This document shows positions 36,850-45,526 of a stretch of DNA of 64,000 nucleotides, one piece after another. The translations under genes and the position numbers were made by a program. Each line of letters begins with the position of its first letter. The first letter of the stretch is position 1. The notes beneath the pieces are model-generated. The model ran no database searches. It was given only the letters and a program-made list of their open reading frames with translations, and had not been told where the DNA came from. This DNA is from Streptomyces sp. R33 (GTDB taxonomy: Bacteria > Actinomycetota > Actinomycetes > Streptomycetales > Streptomycetaceae): assembly GCF_041200175.1 (NCBI RefSeq), contig NZ_CP165727.1, positions 6,265,501 to 6,329,500 of the forward strand. The letters are read 5' to 3'.

Positions 36850-37632
36850 GTGTTGACCTTGTCCACCCTTGCCGCACTCATCAAGCGCACCCTCGCCGTC
36901 GGCGCCGTCGCCCTCGCCGCCGTCAGCCTCCAGCCCGCCGCCGCCAGCGCCTCCCAGGCCCCCGTCGTCGGCGGCACCCGCGCCGCCCAGGGCGAGTTCC
37001 CCTTCATGGTCCGCCTCTCCATGGGCTGCGGCGGCGCCCTCTACACCCAGCAGATCGTGCTCACCGCAGCCCACTGCGTCAGCGGCTCCGGCAACAACAC
37101 CTCCATCACCGCCACCGCCGGAGTCGTCGACCTCAACAGCTCCAGCGCCATCAAGGTCAAATCCACCAAGGTCCTCCAGGCCCCCGGCTACAACGGCAAG
37201 GGCAAGGACTGGGCCCTCATCAAGCTCGCCAAGCCCATCAACCTGCCCACCCTCAAGATCGCCGACACCAAGGCCTTCGACAACGGAACCTTCACCGTCG
37301 CCGGCTGGGGCGCCACCCGCGAAGGCGGCGGCCAGCAGCGCTACCTGATGAAGGCCACCGTGCCGTTCGTCTCCGACGCCAGCTGCCAGAGCTCGTACGG
37401 CAACGACCTCGTCCCCAGCGAGGAGATCTGCGCCGGGCTGCCCCAGGGCGGCGTCGACACCTGTCAGGGCGACTCCGGCGGCCCCATGTTCCGCCGCGAC
37501 AACAACAACGCCTGGATCCAGGTCGGCATAGTCAGCTGGGGCGAGGGCTGTGCCCGGCCCAACTTCCCCGGCGTCTACACCGAGGTCTCCACCTTCGCCA
37601 CGGCCATCAAGAACGCGGCCGCGACCCTCTGA
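36850..37632 (+). CDS. sprT: Secreted trypsin-like serine protease (Streptomyces griseus trypsin homologue)
   Basis: The 260-residue precursor has a signal peptide ending near AAASAS, a very short propeptide, and a mature N-terminus VVGGTRAAQGEFPFMVRLSMG. The catalytic His lies in LTAAHCVSGSG, Asp in GKDWALIKLA, and Ser in CQGDSGGP. The S1 Asp in VDTCQGD predicts cleavage after Lys/Arg. Length and sequence are almost those of the S. griseus trypsin precursor (259). The start is GTG 36850 or TTG 36853 behind AAAGG. It probably degrades extracellular protein during development. A terminator follows. Confidence 0.95.
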   Translation: MLTLSTLAALIKRTLAVGAVALAAVSLQPAAASASQAPVVGGTRAAQGEFPFMVRLSMGCGGALYTQQIVLTAAHCVSGSGNNTSITATAGVVDLNSSSAIKVKSTKVLQAPGYNGKGKDWALIKLAKPINLPTLKIADTKAFDNGTFTVAGWGATREGGGQQRYLMKATVPFVSDASCQSSYGNDLVPSEEICAGLPQGGVDTCQGDSGGPMFRRDNNNAWIQVGIVSWGEGCARPNFPGVYTEVSTFATAIKNAAATL

Positions 37633-37639
37633 GCCCCCT

Positions 37640-37693
37640 GCCCCGTCCTTCCGGCCGAGTACACCCGGTACACCCGGGCCGGAAGGGCGGGGC
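37640..37693 (+). terminator. Terminator after the trypsin gene
   Basis: A 17-bp stem (GCCCCGTCCTTCCGGCC with GGCCGGAAGGGCGGGGC, one T-G wobble) has a 20-nt loop, 7 bp after the stop. Confidence 0.8.
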
Positions 37694-37806
37694 GCGGCGC
37701 ACCGTACGTCCGCAAGGCCGGCCGGAGCGGCACGCGGCCGGGGCACCGCCGCCCCGGCGCCGCCCGCTCGCGGGCCCGCGCGCCCGCCGGTCCCACGGGA
37801 GAGCGG

Positions 37807-38065
37807 CCTCGGGGTCACCCGGCGGCTCGCAGGCCGGGACGGTCCGCGCATCGTGATCGTCACCACCTCCGACCTCGACGAGTACGTCCACGCCGCGCTC
37901 CACGCAGGAGCATCCGGCTTCCTCCTGAAAGACGCCAGCCCCGCGATGCTGGTTGAGGCGGCCCGCGCGGCGGCCGTCGGAGCCTCCCTCGTCTCACCCG
38001 CCACCCTCACCGCCGGCGCGGCTCCCGGAGGAGGCCGGCTGGTCACAGCCGTACTCCCCCTCTGA
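37807..38065 (+). pseudogene. Fragment of a NarL/LuxR-type response regulator (receiver domain remnant)
   Basis: The frame reads GLGVTRRLAGRDGPRIVIVT, then TSDLDEYVHAALHAGASGFL and LKDASPAMLVEAARAAAVGA. This is the C-terminal half of a receiver domain, including the conserved Thr and the Lys of FLLKD, of a LuxR-type regulator. The N-terminal half with the phosphorylated Asp is absent, and no helix-turn-helix follows; the frame ends after unrelated residues. No start codon or ribosome-binding site fits. It is a relic left between the trypsin and chorismate mutase genes. Confidence 0.75.
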
Positions 38066-38145
38066 CCGGCCGACACCGGACCCGTCCGTCTCACGGACCG
38101 ACTCGCCCGGGAACCACACGCGAACGCCACGTATTCTCGGGAACC

Positions 38146-38484
38146 ATGAACAACAGCGCCCCCGACGAAGCCGCCGCGACCGGCGCAATCGACGAGAACG
38201 TCACCGCCGAGCTGGCCCGCCTGCGCGACAGCATCGACAACATCGACGCCGCCGTCGTCCACATGCTCGCCGAGCGTTTCAAGTGCACCCAGCAGGTCGG
38301 CCACCTCAAGGCCAAGCACCAGCTGCCCCCGGCCGACCCGACCCGCGAGGCCAGCCAGATCGCCCGGCTCCGCGAGCTCGCAGAGAACGCCAAACTCGAC
38401 CCCGCGTTCGCCGAGAAGCTCCTCAACTTCATCATCGCCGAGGTCATCCGCCACCACGAGACGATCGCTGCGGGCGAAGAGTAG
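38146..38484 (+). CDS. Chorismate mutase (AroQ class)
   Basis: This 112-residue all-helical protein has LARLRDSIDNIDAAVVHMLAERFKCTQQVGHLKAKH, containing the Arg, Asp, Arg and Lys positions of AroQ active sites, then PPADPTREASQIARLRELAE and a last helix LLNFIIAEVIRHHE. It converts chorismate to prephenate for phenylalanine and tyrosine. It is a monofunctional cytoplasmic form. It precedes pepN by about 45 bp with a hairpin between. Confidence 0.92.
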   Translation: MNNSAPDEAAATGAIDENVTAELARLRDSIDNIDAAVVHMLAERFKCTQQVGHLKAKHQLPPADPTREASQIARLRELAENAKLDPAFAEKLLNFIIAEVIRHHETIAAGEE

Positions 38485-38500
38485 GCCGGAGCAGACGACC

Positions 38501-38530
38501 GGGGCCCACCCTTCGGGCAGCATGGGCCCC
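38501..38530 (+). terminator. Hairpin abutting the pepN start codon
   Basis: GGGGCCCA (38501-38508) pairs with TGGGCCCC (38523-38530), enclosing an inner CCC-TTC-GGG stem. The right arm ends immediately before the pepN ATG at 38531 and includes an earlier in-frame ATG at 38522. It may terminate the chorismate mutase transcript or restrict ribosome access to pepN. Confidence 0.55.
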
Positions 38531-41032
38531 ATGTCCGCACTGACGCGCAACGAAGCGCAGCTCCGAGCACAGCTCCTCGACGTCCACCACTACGCCGTCA
38601 CCCTCGACCTCACCGGCGGCGACGACACCTTCGAGTCCACGACCGTCATCCGGTTCACCGCCCGCACCGCCGCGGACACCTTCGTGGAGCTGAAACCGGA
38701 CGAACTGCACTCCGCCGAACTCGACGGCAGCCCCCTCGACCCGGACACCCTCGCCGACAACCGCCTCCCCCTCATCGGCCTCGGCGAAGGCCCCCACGAG
38801 CTGCGCATCGCCACCCGCATGCGCTACTCCCGCACCGGCGAAGGCCTCCACCGCTTCACCGACCCCGCGGACGGCGAGGCGTACGTCTACACCCAGATGT
38901 TCATGGACGACATCCAGCGCGTCTTCCCGGCCTTCGACCAGCCCGACCTCAAGGCCGTCTTCGAGTTCACCGTCACCGCCCCCGCCCACTGGACCGTCCT
39001 CGCCAACGGCATCACCGAGCGCACCGGCAACCGCGACACGGACGGCGCCGGCATCTGGAAGTCCGCCCCCACCCCCGTCATCTCCACCTACCTCGCCGCC
39101 GTCGCCGCCGGCCCCTGGCACAGCATCCGCACCGAACACGCCGGACTCCCCTTCGGCATCCACTGCCGGCAGTCCCTCGCCCCCCACCTCGACGCCGACG
39201 CCGAGGAAATCCTGTCCGTCACCACCGACTGCTACGACCGCTACCACGAGAAGTTCTCCGAGCCCTACCCCTTCGACTCCTACGACCAGGCCTTCGTCCC
39301 CGAGTTCAACGCCGGCGCCATGGAAAACCCCGGCCTGGTCACCTTCCGCGACGAATTCGTCTTCCGCTCCGCCGTCACCGACACCGAACGCCAGACCCGC
39401 GCCATGGTCATCGCCCACGAGATGGCCCACATGTGGTTCGGCGACCTCGTCACCCTGCGCTGGTGGGACGACATCTGGCTGAACGAGTCGTTCGCCGAGT
39501 ACATGGGCTACCAGACCCTCACCGAAGCCACCCGCTTCACCGGCACCTGGACCGAATTCGGCGTCAACCGCAAATCCTGGGGCTACGACGCCGACCAGCG
39601 GCCCACCACCCACCCCGTCGCCCCCGACCCCGACGCGGTACCCGACACCGCCAGCGCCCTCCTCAACTTCGACGGCATCTCCTACGCCAAGGGCGCCTCC
39701 GCGCTGCGCCAACTCGTCGCCTGGCTCGGCGAAAAGGACTTCCTCGCCGGCATCAACACCCACTTCACCCGCCACAGGTTCGCCAACGCCTCACTCGCCG
39801 ACTTCGTCGAATCCCTCGCCGCCCACACCGACCGCGACGTCCACGCCTGGGCCGACATCTGGCTGCGCACCACCGGCATCGACACCCTCACCCCCCACAT
39901 CGAGGAGAGCCACGGCGGCTGGACCCTCACCGTCGACCACCACGGCACCCGCCCCCACCACATCGCCGTCGGCCTCTACGACCGCGACCCCGACAACACC
40001 CTCGAGCCGCGCGAACTCCTCACCATCGACGTCCCCTCCGACGAGATCGTCTCCGTCAGCGGCCCCCGCCCGGCCCTCCTCCTCCTCAACGACGGCGACC
40101 TCAGCTACGCCAAGGTCCGCCTCGACGACACCTCCCTCGAAACCGCCCTGCGCAAGCTGTCCGCCATCCCCGGCCCCCTCACCCGGGCCGTCGTCTGGAA
40201 CTCCCTGCGCGACATGGTCCGCGACGGCGAACTCGAACCCGCCGCCTACCTGGCCACCGCCGGCGCACACCTGCCCGAGGAAGCCGACCTGGCCGTCGTC
40301 CAGGGCGTCCTCGCCTTCGCCCGCCACCACATCGCCGACCGCTACCTCGCCCCCGAACACCGCGCCGAGGCCCTCGCCACCCTCACCCTCACCGCCCGCG
40401 GCCTGCTGCGCCGCACCGAGGACGGCTCCGACCCCGGGCTGCGGCTCGCGGCCGTACGCGCGCTCATCGACGCCGCCACCCAGCCCGACACCCTCGCCGC
40501 CTGGCTCGAGGACGACACCGTGCCCGGCGGCCCCGAACTCGACCCCGAACTGCGCTGGCGCATCCTCGCCCGGCTGTCCGTCCTCGGCGCCGTCGGCGAG
40601 CGCGAGATCGACGCCGCCCTCGCAGCCGACCCCAGCGCCACCGGCGAGGAAGGCGCCGCCCGCTGCCGCGCCGCACTCCCGACCGCCGAGGCCAAGGCCG
40701 CCGCCTGGGAGCGCCTCTTCCACGACGACTCCCTCTCCAACTACCTCTTCAGCGCCACCGCCCAGGGCTTCTGGCAGCCCGAACAGGCCGACCTCGTACG
40801 GGACTACGTCCCCCGCTTCTACACCGACGCCATCGCCCTCGGCGCCCGCCGCGGCCCCGCCATCGCCGAAGCCGCCGGCCGCTACGCCTTCCCCGGCCAC
40901 GCCGTGGACGAGGACAACCTCGAAGCCGGCCACACCGCCCTCGCCGACCCGTCCATCGTCCCCGCACTGCGCCGCAAGCTCGTCGACCAGCTCGACGACC
41001 TGTCCCGCGCCCTCCGCGTCCGCGCCTCCTGA
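38531..41032 (+). CDS. pepN: Aminopeptidase N (M1 family zinc metallopeptidase)
   Basis: This 833-residue protein starts MSALTRNEAQLRAQLLDVHH. It has the exopeptidase motif GAMENPGLVTF, the zinc site HEMAHMWFGDLVT (His at about residue 296) with the third ligand Glu in NESFAEYMGY, and a long helical ERAP1-like C-terminal domain. It is a cytoplasmic enzyme that removes N-terminal residues from peptides. Length is normal for the actinobacterial PepN. ATG 38522 is a possible alternative start. Confidence 0.95.
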   Translation: MSALTRNEAQLRAQLLDVHHYAVTLDLTGGDDTFESTTVIRFTARTAADTFVELKPDELHSAELDGSPLDPDTLADNRLPLIGLGEGPHELRIATRMRYSRTGEGLHRFTDPADGEAYVYTQMFMDDIQRVFPAFDQPDLKAVFEFTVTAPAHWTVLANGITERTGNRDTDGAGIWKSAPTPVISTYLAAVAAGPWHSIRTEHAGLPFGIHCRQSLAPHLDADAEEILSVTTDCYDRYHEKFSEPYPFDSYDQAFVPEFNAGAMENPGLVTFRDEFVFRSAVTDTERQTRAMVIAHEMAHMWFGDLVTLRWWDDIWLNESFAEYMGYQTLTEATRFTGTWTEFGVNRKSWGYDADQRPTTHPVAPDPDAVPDTASALLNFDGISYAKGASALRQLVAWLGEKDFLAGINTHFTRHRFANASLADFVESLAAHTDRDVHAWADIWLRTTGIDTLTPHIEESHGGWTLTVDHHGTRPHHIAVGLYDRDPDNTLEPRELLTIDVPSDEIVSVSGPRPALLLLNDGDLSYAKVRLDDTSLETALRKLSAIPGPLTRAVVWNSLRDMVRDGELEPAAYLATAGAHLPEEADLAVVQGVLAFARHHIADRYLAPEHRAEALATLTLTARGLLRRTEDGSDPGLRLAAVRALIDAATQPDTLAAWLEDDTVPGGPELDPELRWRILARLSVLGAVGEREIDAALAADPSATGEEGAARCRAALPTAEAKAAAWERLFHDDSLSNYLFSATAQGFWQPEQADLVRDYVPRFYTDAIALGARRGPAIAEAAGRYAFPGHAVDEDNLEAGHTALADPSIVPALRRKLVDQLDDLSRALRVRAS

Positions 41033-41053
41033 CACCCCCGGCGCGCCGCTTCC

Positions 41054-41096
41054 CCGGCCGCCGCCCCCGCCGACACCGGCCGGGGGCGGCGGCCGG
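41054..41096 (+). terminator. Terminator after pepN
   Basis: A perfect 16-bp GC stem (CCGGCCGCCGCCCCCG with CGGGGGCGGCGGCCGG) has an 11-nt loop, 21 bp after the pepN stop. Confidence 0.85.
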
Positions 41097-41106
41097 AGGC
41101 ATTCCC

Positions 41107-41169
41107 GGCCCCGTTCCCGGCCTCGTTCCCCGGCCTCGTTCCCCGGCCTCGTTCCCCGGCCCCGTTCCC
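41107..41169. repeat. Tandem repeat, five units of 12-13 bp
   Basis: The unit GGCCTCGTTCCCC occurs three times exactly, flanked on each side by the variant GGCCCCGTTCCC. It lies in the 322-bp gap 41033-41354 after the pepN terminator. The remaining 185 bp before the decarboxylase gene show no gene and no recognisable iron-regulator box. Confidence 0.85.
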
Positions 41170-41354
41170 GGGCCGCGGGCCCGCCGTCGCCCCGCGGACA
41201 CCAACGTTCGGACAAACCCCGGCGGTTACCCCATTCGGGTCTGATCGTTGTACACGTCGGGCCACCCGGCTGTCACCGCAGCAGCGCCCGGCGCCAGGCA
41301 CCCCACGACTGGGCCGGCACCCTGCCGCAGACCCCGTTCCCGTGAGGACACCGC

Positions 41355-42755
41355 ATGACCGCGCCGCCCGGCACCCCGCCGCCCCCACCGCACGCGCTCG
41401 CCGGCGGCCGCCCCGGCGCCGAAGCCCTGCGGCCCCTCCTCGACACCGTCCTCGAAGCCCTCCACACCGGAGCCCAGGAGCGCGGCGGGCCGATTCCGGC
41501 CGGCGGCCCCGACGCCCTTGCGGCCCGCGTCGCCGCCGCACTGGGCGACGTACTCCCCGAAAAGGGCCACGGCGATCACGAGGCGCTCCGGACCCTCGTG
41601 CACACCCTCGCCGCCGGCGCCGCCGACCCCGCCGACCCCCTGTGCGCGGCCCACCTCCACGGCCCGCCCCTCGCCGTCGCAGCCGCCGCCGACCTCGCCG
41701 CCTCCGCCCTCAACCCCTCCCTCGACTCCTGGGACCAGGCGCCCGCCGCCTCCGCGATCGAAGCCCTCCTCACCCGCACCCTCGCCGCCGAGTTCTTCGA
41801 CACCCCCCACCCCGACGCCCTCGTCACCACCGGCGGCACCGAAGCCAACCAACTCGCCCTGCTCCTCGCCCGCGAACGCCACGGACCCGGCCTGACCGTC
41901 CTCCACGGAGCCAACGCCCACCATTCCGTCCCCCGCGCCGCGTGGCTCCTCGGCCTGCCGCCCGCCCGCGCCCTCCCCACCCCCGCCGGCACCCTCGACC
42001 CCGCCCGCCTCGCCGAAGCCCTCGCCGCCACCCCCGGGCCCGTCCTCGTCACCGCCACCGCCGGCACCACCGACGCCGGCCTCATCGACCCCCTCGACCC
42101 CATCGCCGACCGGTGCGCCCAGTACGGCGCCGACCTCCACATCGACGCCGCGTACGGGGGACTGCTCGCCCTCAGCCCCCGCCACCGCCCCGCCCTCACC
42201 GGCTTGCAACGCGCCCGGTCGATCACCATCGACCTGCACAAACTCGGCTGGCAACCCGTCGCCGCAGGCCTCCTCGCGGTCCCCGACACCGCCCTGCTGG
42301 CCCCCCTCGCCCACCAGGCCGACTACCTCAACGCCACCGACGACACCGAAGCCGGCCTCCCCGACCTCCTCGGCCGCTCCCTGCGCACCACCCGCCGCCC
42401 CGACGCCCTCAAGATCGCCGCCACCCTGCGCTCACTGGGCCGCGACGGCCTCGCCCACCTCATCGACCGCACCTGCGAACTCGCCCACCACCTCGCCCGC
42501 CTCCTCGACGCACACCCCCGCTTCGAACTCCACGCACCCCCCACCATCAGCACCGTTCTCTTCCGCCCCACCCACACCGACGACACCCACCTCGCCGCCC
42601 TGCGCCGCACCCTCCTCCTCGGCGGCCACGCCGTACTCGGCCGCGCCACCGCCGACGGCCGCCTCTGGCTCAAAGCCACCCTGCTCAACCCCCACACCAC
42701 AGCGCGGGACCTGGACACCCTCATCACCCTCCTGGAAGGCAGCACCCACCGATGA
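41355..42755 (+). CDS. PLP-dependent decarboxylase, DesA-like (lysine/diaminobutyrate type)
   Basis: This 466-residue group II decarboxylase has a Pro-rich N-tail, LNPSLDSWDQAPAASAIEAL, VTTGGTEANQLALLLAR, HGANAHHSVPRAAWLLG, TATAGTTDAGLIDPLD and HIDAAYGG with the PLP-binding Asp, and ITIDLHKLGWQP supplying the Schiff-base Lys. It is closest in pattern to DesA, which makes cadaverine from lysine for desferrioxamine. It overlaps a DesB-like N-hydroxylase gene by ATGA. No desC or desD follows. Codon use is extremely C-rich, like the neighbouring pepN. Confidence 0.88.
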   Translation: MTAPPGTPPPPPHALAGGRPGAEALRPLLDTVLEALHTGAQERGGPIPAGGPDALAARVAAALGDVLPEKGHGDHEALRTLVHTLAAGAADPADPLCAAHLHGPPLAVAAAADLAASALNPSLDSWDQAPAASAIEALLTRTLAAEFFDTPHPDALVTTGGTEANQLALLLARERHGPGLTVLHGANAHHSVPRAAWLLGLPPARALPTPAGTLDPARLAEALAATPGPVLVTATAGTTDAGLIDPLDPIADRCAQYGADLHIDAAYGGLLALSPRHRPALTGLQRARSITIDLHKLGWQPVAAGLLAVPDTALLAPLAHQADYLNATDDTEAGLPDLLGRSLRTTRRPDALKIAATLRSLGRDGLAHLIDRTCELAHHLARLLDAHPRFELHAPPTISTVLFRPTHTDDTHLAALRRTLLLGGHAVLGRATADGRLWLKATLLNPHTTARDLDTLITLLEGSTHR

Positions 42756-44161
42756 CCGCCCAGCTCGATGCACCCCACGACCTCGTCGGAATCGGCATCG
42801 GCCCCTTCAACCTGTCCCTCGCCGCCCTCGCCCACGGCCTCCCCCACCAAGGCGCAGGCGAACTCGCCACCGCCTTCTACGACCAGTGCCACGACTTCCG
42901 CTGGCACCCCGGACTCCTCATCGACGGCACCACCCTCCAGGTCCCCTTCCTCGCCGACCTCGTCACCCTCGCCGACCCCACCAGCCCCTGGACCTTCCTC
43001 AACTACCTCCGGCACAAGGAACGGCTCTTCCCCTTCTACTTCGCCGAGCAGTTCCACATCCAGCGCGCCGAATACGACGCCTACTGCCGCTGGGTCGCAG
43101 GCCGCCTGCCCGGACTCCACTTCGGCCACCAGGTCGACGCCGTCCGCTGGAACCCCGAACGCGACCTCTTCGAAGTCGACCACACCCAGCTCGACACCGA
43201 CGGCGAAGCCGAAGCCCTCGGCCGCACCTACACCCGCAACCTCGCCCTCGGCATCGGCACCGCCCCCTACGTCCCCGAACCCCTGCGCCCCCTCGCCGAA
43301 GCCCCCACCGTCCCCGTCATCCACTCCGCCGACTACCTCGACAACCGCCTGCGCATCCTCGGCGCCGACCACGTCACCGTCATCGGATCAGGCCAGTCCG
43401 GAGCCGAGGTCTTCCTCGACCTGCTCCGTTCCCGCCCCGCCGGCCGCGAACGCCTCACCTGGCTCGCCCGCACCCCCTCCTTCGCCCCCATGGAGTACTC
43501 CAAGCTCGGCCTCGAACACTTCACCCCCGACTACACCCGCTACTTCCACGCCCTGCCCGAACCCGTACGCGACCAGCTCGTCCCCGCCCAATGGCAACTC
43601 CACAAGGGCATCGACGCCACCACCATCACCGCCATCCACGAAGAGCTCTACCGCCGCACCCTCCACGGCGGCTGGCCCGACGCCGTCCTCACCCCCGGAG
43701 TCAGCGTCCGCACCGCCGGCCGCGTCGCCACCACCAAGGTCGAACTCCACCTCGAACACACCCAGCAGGGCACCCGCTCCCGCCTCACCACCGACGCCGT
43801 CGTCCTCGCCACCGGCTACAAGGAACGCCCCCTCACCAGCCTCCTCGCAGGACTCGACCCCTACCTGCGCAAGGACTCCTCCGGCCGCCCCCGCATCGAC
43901 GAACGCCACCGCATGCTCCTCGACCCCTCCGTCACCGGCAGCGTCTTCGTCCAGAACGGCGAACGGCACACCCACGGCGTCGGAGCCCCCGACCTCGGCC
44001 TCGCCGCCTGGCGCAGCGCCGCCATCCTCAACACCCTCACCGGCAAGGAGCCCTACCCCCAGCCCGCCCGCACCGCCTTCACCACCTTCGGCCTCGAACA
44101 GCGGGAGCACACCCGCCCCCGCCCTGCGGGCGAACTCCGCCCCCTCGTCGACCACCCCTGA
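42752..44161 (+). CDS. FAD/NADPH N-hydroxylating monooxygenase, DesB-like
   Basis: The 469-residue protein belongs to the lysine/ornithine/diamine N-monooxygenase group. FAD fold GIGIGPFNLSLAALAHG, then FRWHPGLLIDGTTLQVPFLADLVTLADPTS, NADPH fold VIGSGQSGAEVFLDLL, and the C-terminal ATGYKERPL are visible. DesB hydroxylates cadaverine on nitrogen, giving the hydroxamate precursor. The gene overlaps the decarboxylase by 4 bp, so the pair forms one unit. The acyltransferase and the NIS synthetase of a siderophore pathway are not in the window. Confidence 0.9.
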   Translation: MTAQLDAPHDLVGIGIGPFNLSLAALAHGLPHQGAGELATAFYDQCHDFRWHPGLLIDGTTLQVPFLADLVTLADPTSPWTFLNYLRHKERLFPFYFAEQFHIQRAEYDAYCRWVAGRLPGLHFGHQVDAVRWNPERDLFEVDHTQLDTDGEAEALGRTYTRNLALGIGTAPYVPEPLRPLAEAPTVPVIHSADYLDNRLRILGADHVTVIGSGQSGAEVFLDLLRSRPAGRERLTWLARTPSFAPMEYSKLGLEHFTPDYTRYFHALPEPVRDQLVPAQWQLHKGIDATTITAIHEELYRRTLHGGWPDAVLTPGVSVRTAGRVATTKVELHLEHTQQGTRSRLTTDAVVLATGYKERPLTSLLAGLDPYLRKDSSGRPRIDERHRMLLDPSVTGSVFVQNGERHTHGVGAPDLGLAAWRSAAILNTLTGKEPYPQPARTAFTTFGLEQREHTRPRPAGELRPLVDHP

Positions 44162-44290
44162 GAGGTCCTGCCGTCCGGTGATCGAGCCCCGCCCCCGCAC
44201 GCCTCGAGGGGCGGGAACATTACCCGTACAACTATCCGCACAGGCCGAACGTCTCTTCTGGCGAAGAAACGTTTCCAGGGGGTTTTGTCT

Positions 44291-45451
44291 GTGAAGTTTT
44301 CCCGGATCGCCGCAGCGGTCACCACCGCTGCCCTTGCTCCGGCCGTCCTCATCGCGTCGCCGGCGTTCGCCGCCGGCCCCGACGCCCCGGCCGCAGGCCA
44401 CCAGCCGGCACCGACCATGCCGGACCAGCCCGCGCCCGACCAGCCCGCGCCCGACCAGGCCGAAGAGGACCGCAAGACCATCCTCGCGATCATCGCCCAC
44501 CCGATGGCCAGCGAGTTCATGAAGGAAGCCGGCCGCAAGGCCATCGCCGACGGCCCACAGGCCATGCGGAAGTTCATCGAAGTCGACCAGCACAAGATCC
44601 GTATCGACGACTACCGCATCGCCATCCTCCGTCTCCTCGCCCACGCGGGCCCCGGCCTGAAGGAGGGCATCAACAAGGTCCTCAGCAGCGGAAACGACAT
44701 CGAAAAGCTGCGCCACTTCTACGACGTGACCCAGCACGAGCTGCGCGACGACGACAACAAGGTCGAGATCTCCCGGCTGATCGGCACCGGCGGCCCCGCC
44801 GTGAAGGAAGCCGGCAAGAAGGCACTGCGGGGCACCCCCGCCGACCGCGCGGAGTTCCTTAAGACCGGCCGTTTCCTCGCCCAGGCCTCCGACGACCTGG
44901 TCGAACTGGCCCGGATCGACGAAAGCTGGGACGGCCCGATCCTCAGCGAGGCGATCAGCAAGCTCATGAGCGGATCGCCCACCCCGGCCGAGCTGCGCCA
45001 CTTCCTGGAAGTGACCCAGTACGAGCTGCGCGACCAGGACAACCGCGTCGCCATCGCCAAGATCATCGACGGCGGCGGTCCGGAACTCGTCAAGGCGGGC
45101 CGCGCCGCGCTCGCGGGCACCGCCGCCGACCGGACCGAGTTCCTCAAGACGGGCCAGCACGAGGCCCGCGCCAAGGACCAGGCGGCCAAGGACAAGGCGG
45201 CCAAGGACAAGCCCGCCCCCGGCAAGGACGGCCAGGAACAGGGCAACGGCTCCGGCACGGGCTCCGGTACCGGCGCCGCGACCACCGGCAACACGGCCAC
45301 CACCGCCCAGGGCCACAACGGCGCACCCCTCGCCACCACGGGCGCGGGAGACAACACGACCCTGATCGCAGGCGGCGCGGGCACCGCGCTCATCGCCGGC
45401 GCCGGACTGCTGCTCGCCGCCCGGATGCGCCGCGCCGGCGCGGAAGGCTGA
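44291..45451 (+). CDS. Cell-wall-anchored ALF-repeat protein with LATTG sorting signal
   Basis: The 386-residue protein has a Sec signal (AAVTTAALAPAVLIASPAFAA) and a Pro/Gln linker. About four ALF-type helical repeats follow, for example KEAGRKAIADGPQAMRKFIE, KEAGKKALRGTPADRAEFLK and KAGRAALAGTAADRTEFLK. A Lys/Ala and Gly/Ser/Thr-rich wall-spanning stretch leads to LATTGAGDN, a hydrophobic helix and RMRRAG. LAXTG is the class E sortase signal of Streptomyces, so the protein is probably linked to the cell wall. The GTG 44291 start has CAGGGGG upstream. Function of the repeats is unknown. Confidence 0.85.
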   Translation: MKFSRIAAAVTTAALAPAVLIASPAFAAGPDAPAAGHQPAPTMPDQPAPDQPAPDQAEEDRKTILAIIAHPMASEFMKEAGRKAIADGPQAMRKFIEVDQHKIRIDDYRIAILRLLAHAGPGLKEGINKVLSSGNDIEKLRHFYDVTQHELRDDDNKVEISRLIGTGGPAVKEAGKKALRGTPADRAEFLKTGRFLAQASDDLVELARIDESWDGPILSEAISKLMSGSPTPAELRHFLEVTQYELRDQDNRVAIAKIIDGGGPELVKAGRAALAGTAADRTEFLKTGQHEARAKDQAAKDKAAKDKPAPGKDGQEQGNGSGTGSGTGAATTGNTATTAQGHNGAPLATTGAGDNTTLIAGGAGTALIAGAGLLLAARMRRAGAEG

Positions 45452-45469
45452 CCGGACCCGCACCACCAA

Positions 45470-45505
45470 GGGTGGCCGGCCGCCGCACACCACGGCCGGC
45501 CACCC
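45470..45505. terminator. Bidirectional terminator between convergent genes
   Basis: A perfect 13-bp stem GGGTGGCCGGCCG / CGGCCGGCCACCC has a 10-nt loop between the ALF-repeat gene and the convergent nucleotidase gene. Confidence 0.85.
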
Positions 45506-45526
45506 CGTCCGGCCACCCCGTCCGGA

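Noticed and set aside
36712..38550. A 612-codon minus-strand open frame across the trypsin and chorismate mutase genes
   Set aside because: It is low-complexity Gly/Val/Asp-rich sequence antisense to two well supported genes.
41107..41169. CRISPR array
   Set aside because: Units of 12-13 bp are directly adjacent with no spacers and no cas genes are seen.
41355..44161. Complete desferrioxamine cluster
   Set aside because: Only desA- and desB-like genes are present; desC, desD and desE/F are absent from the window.
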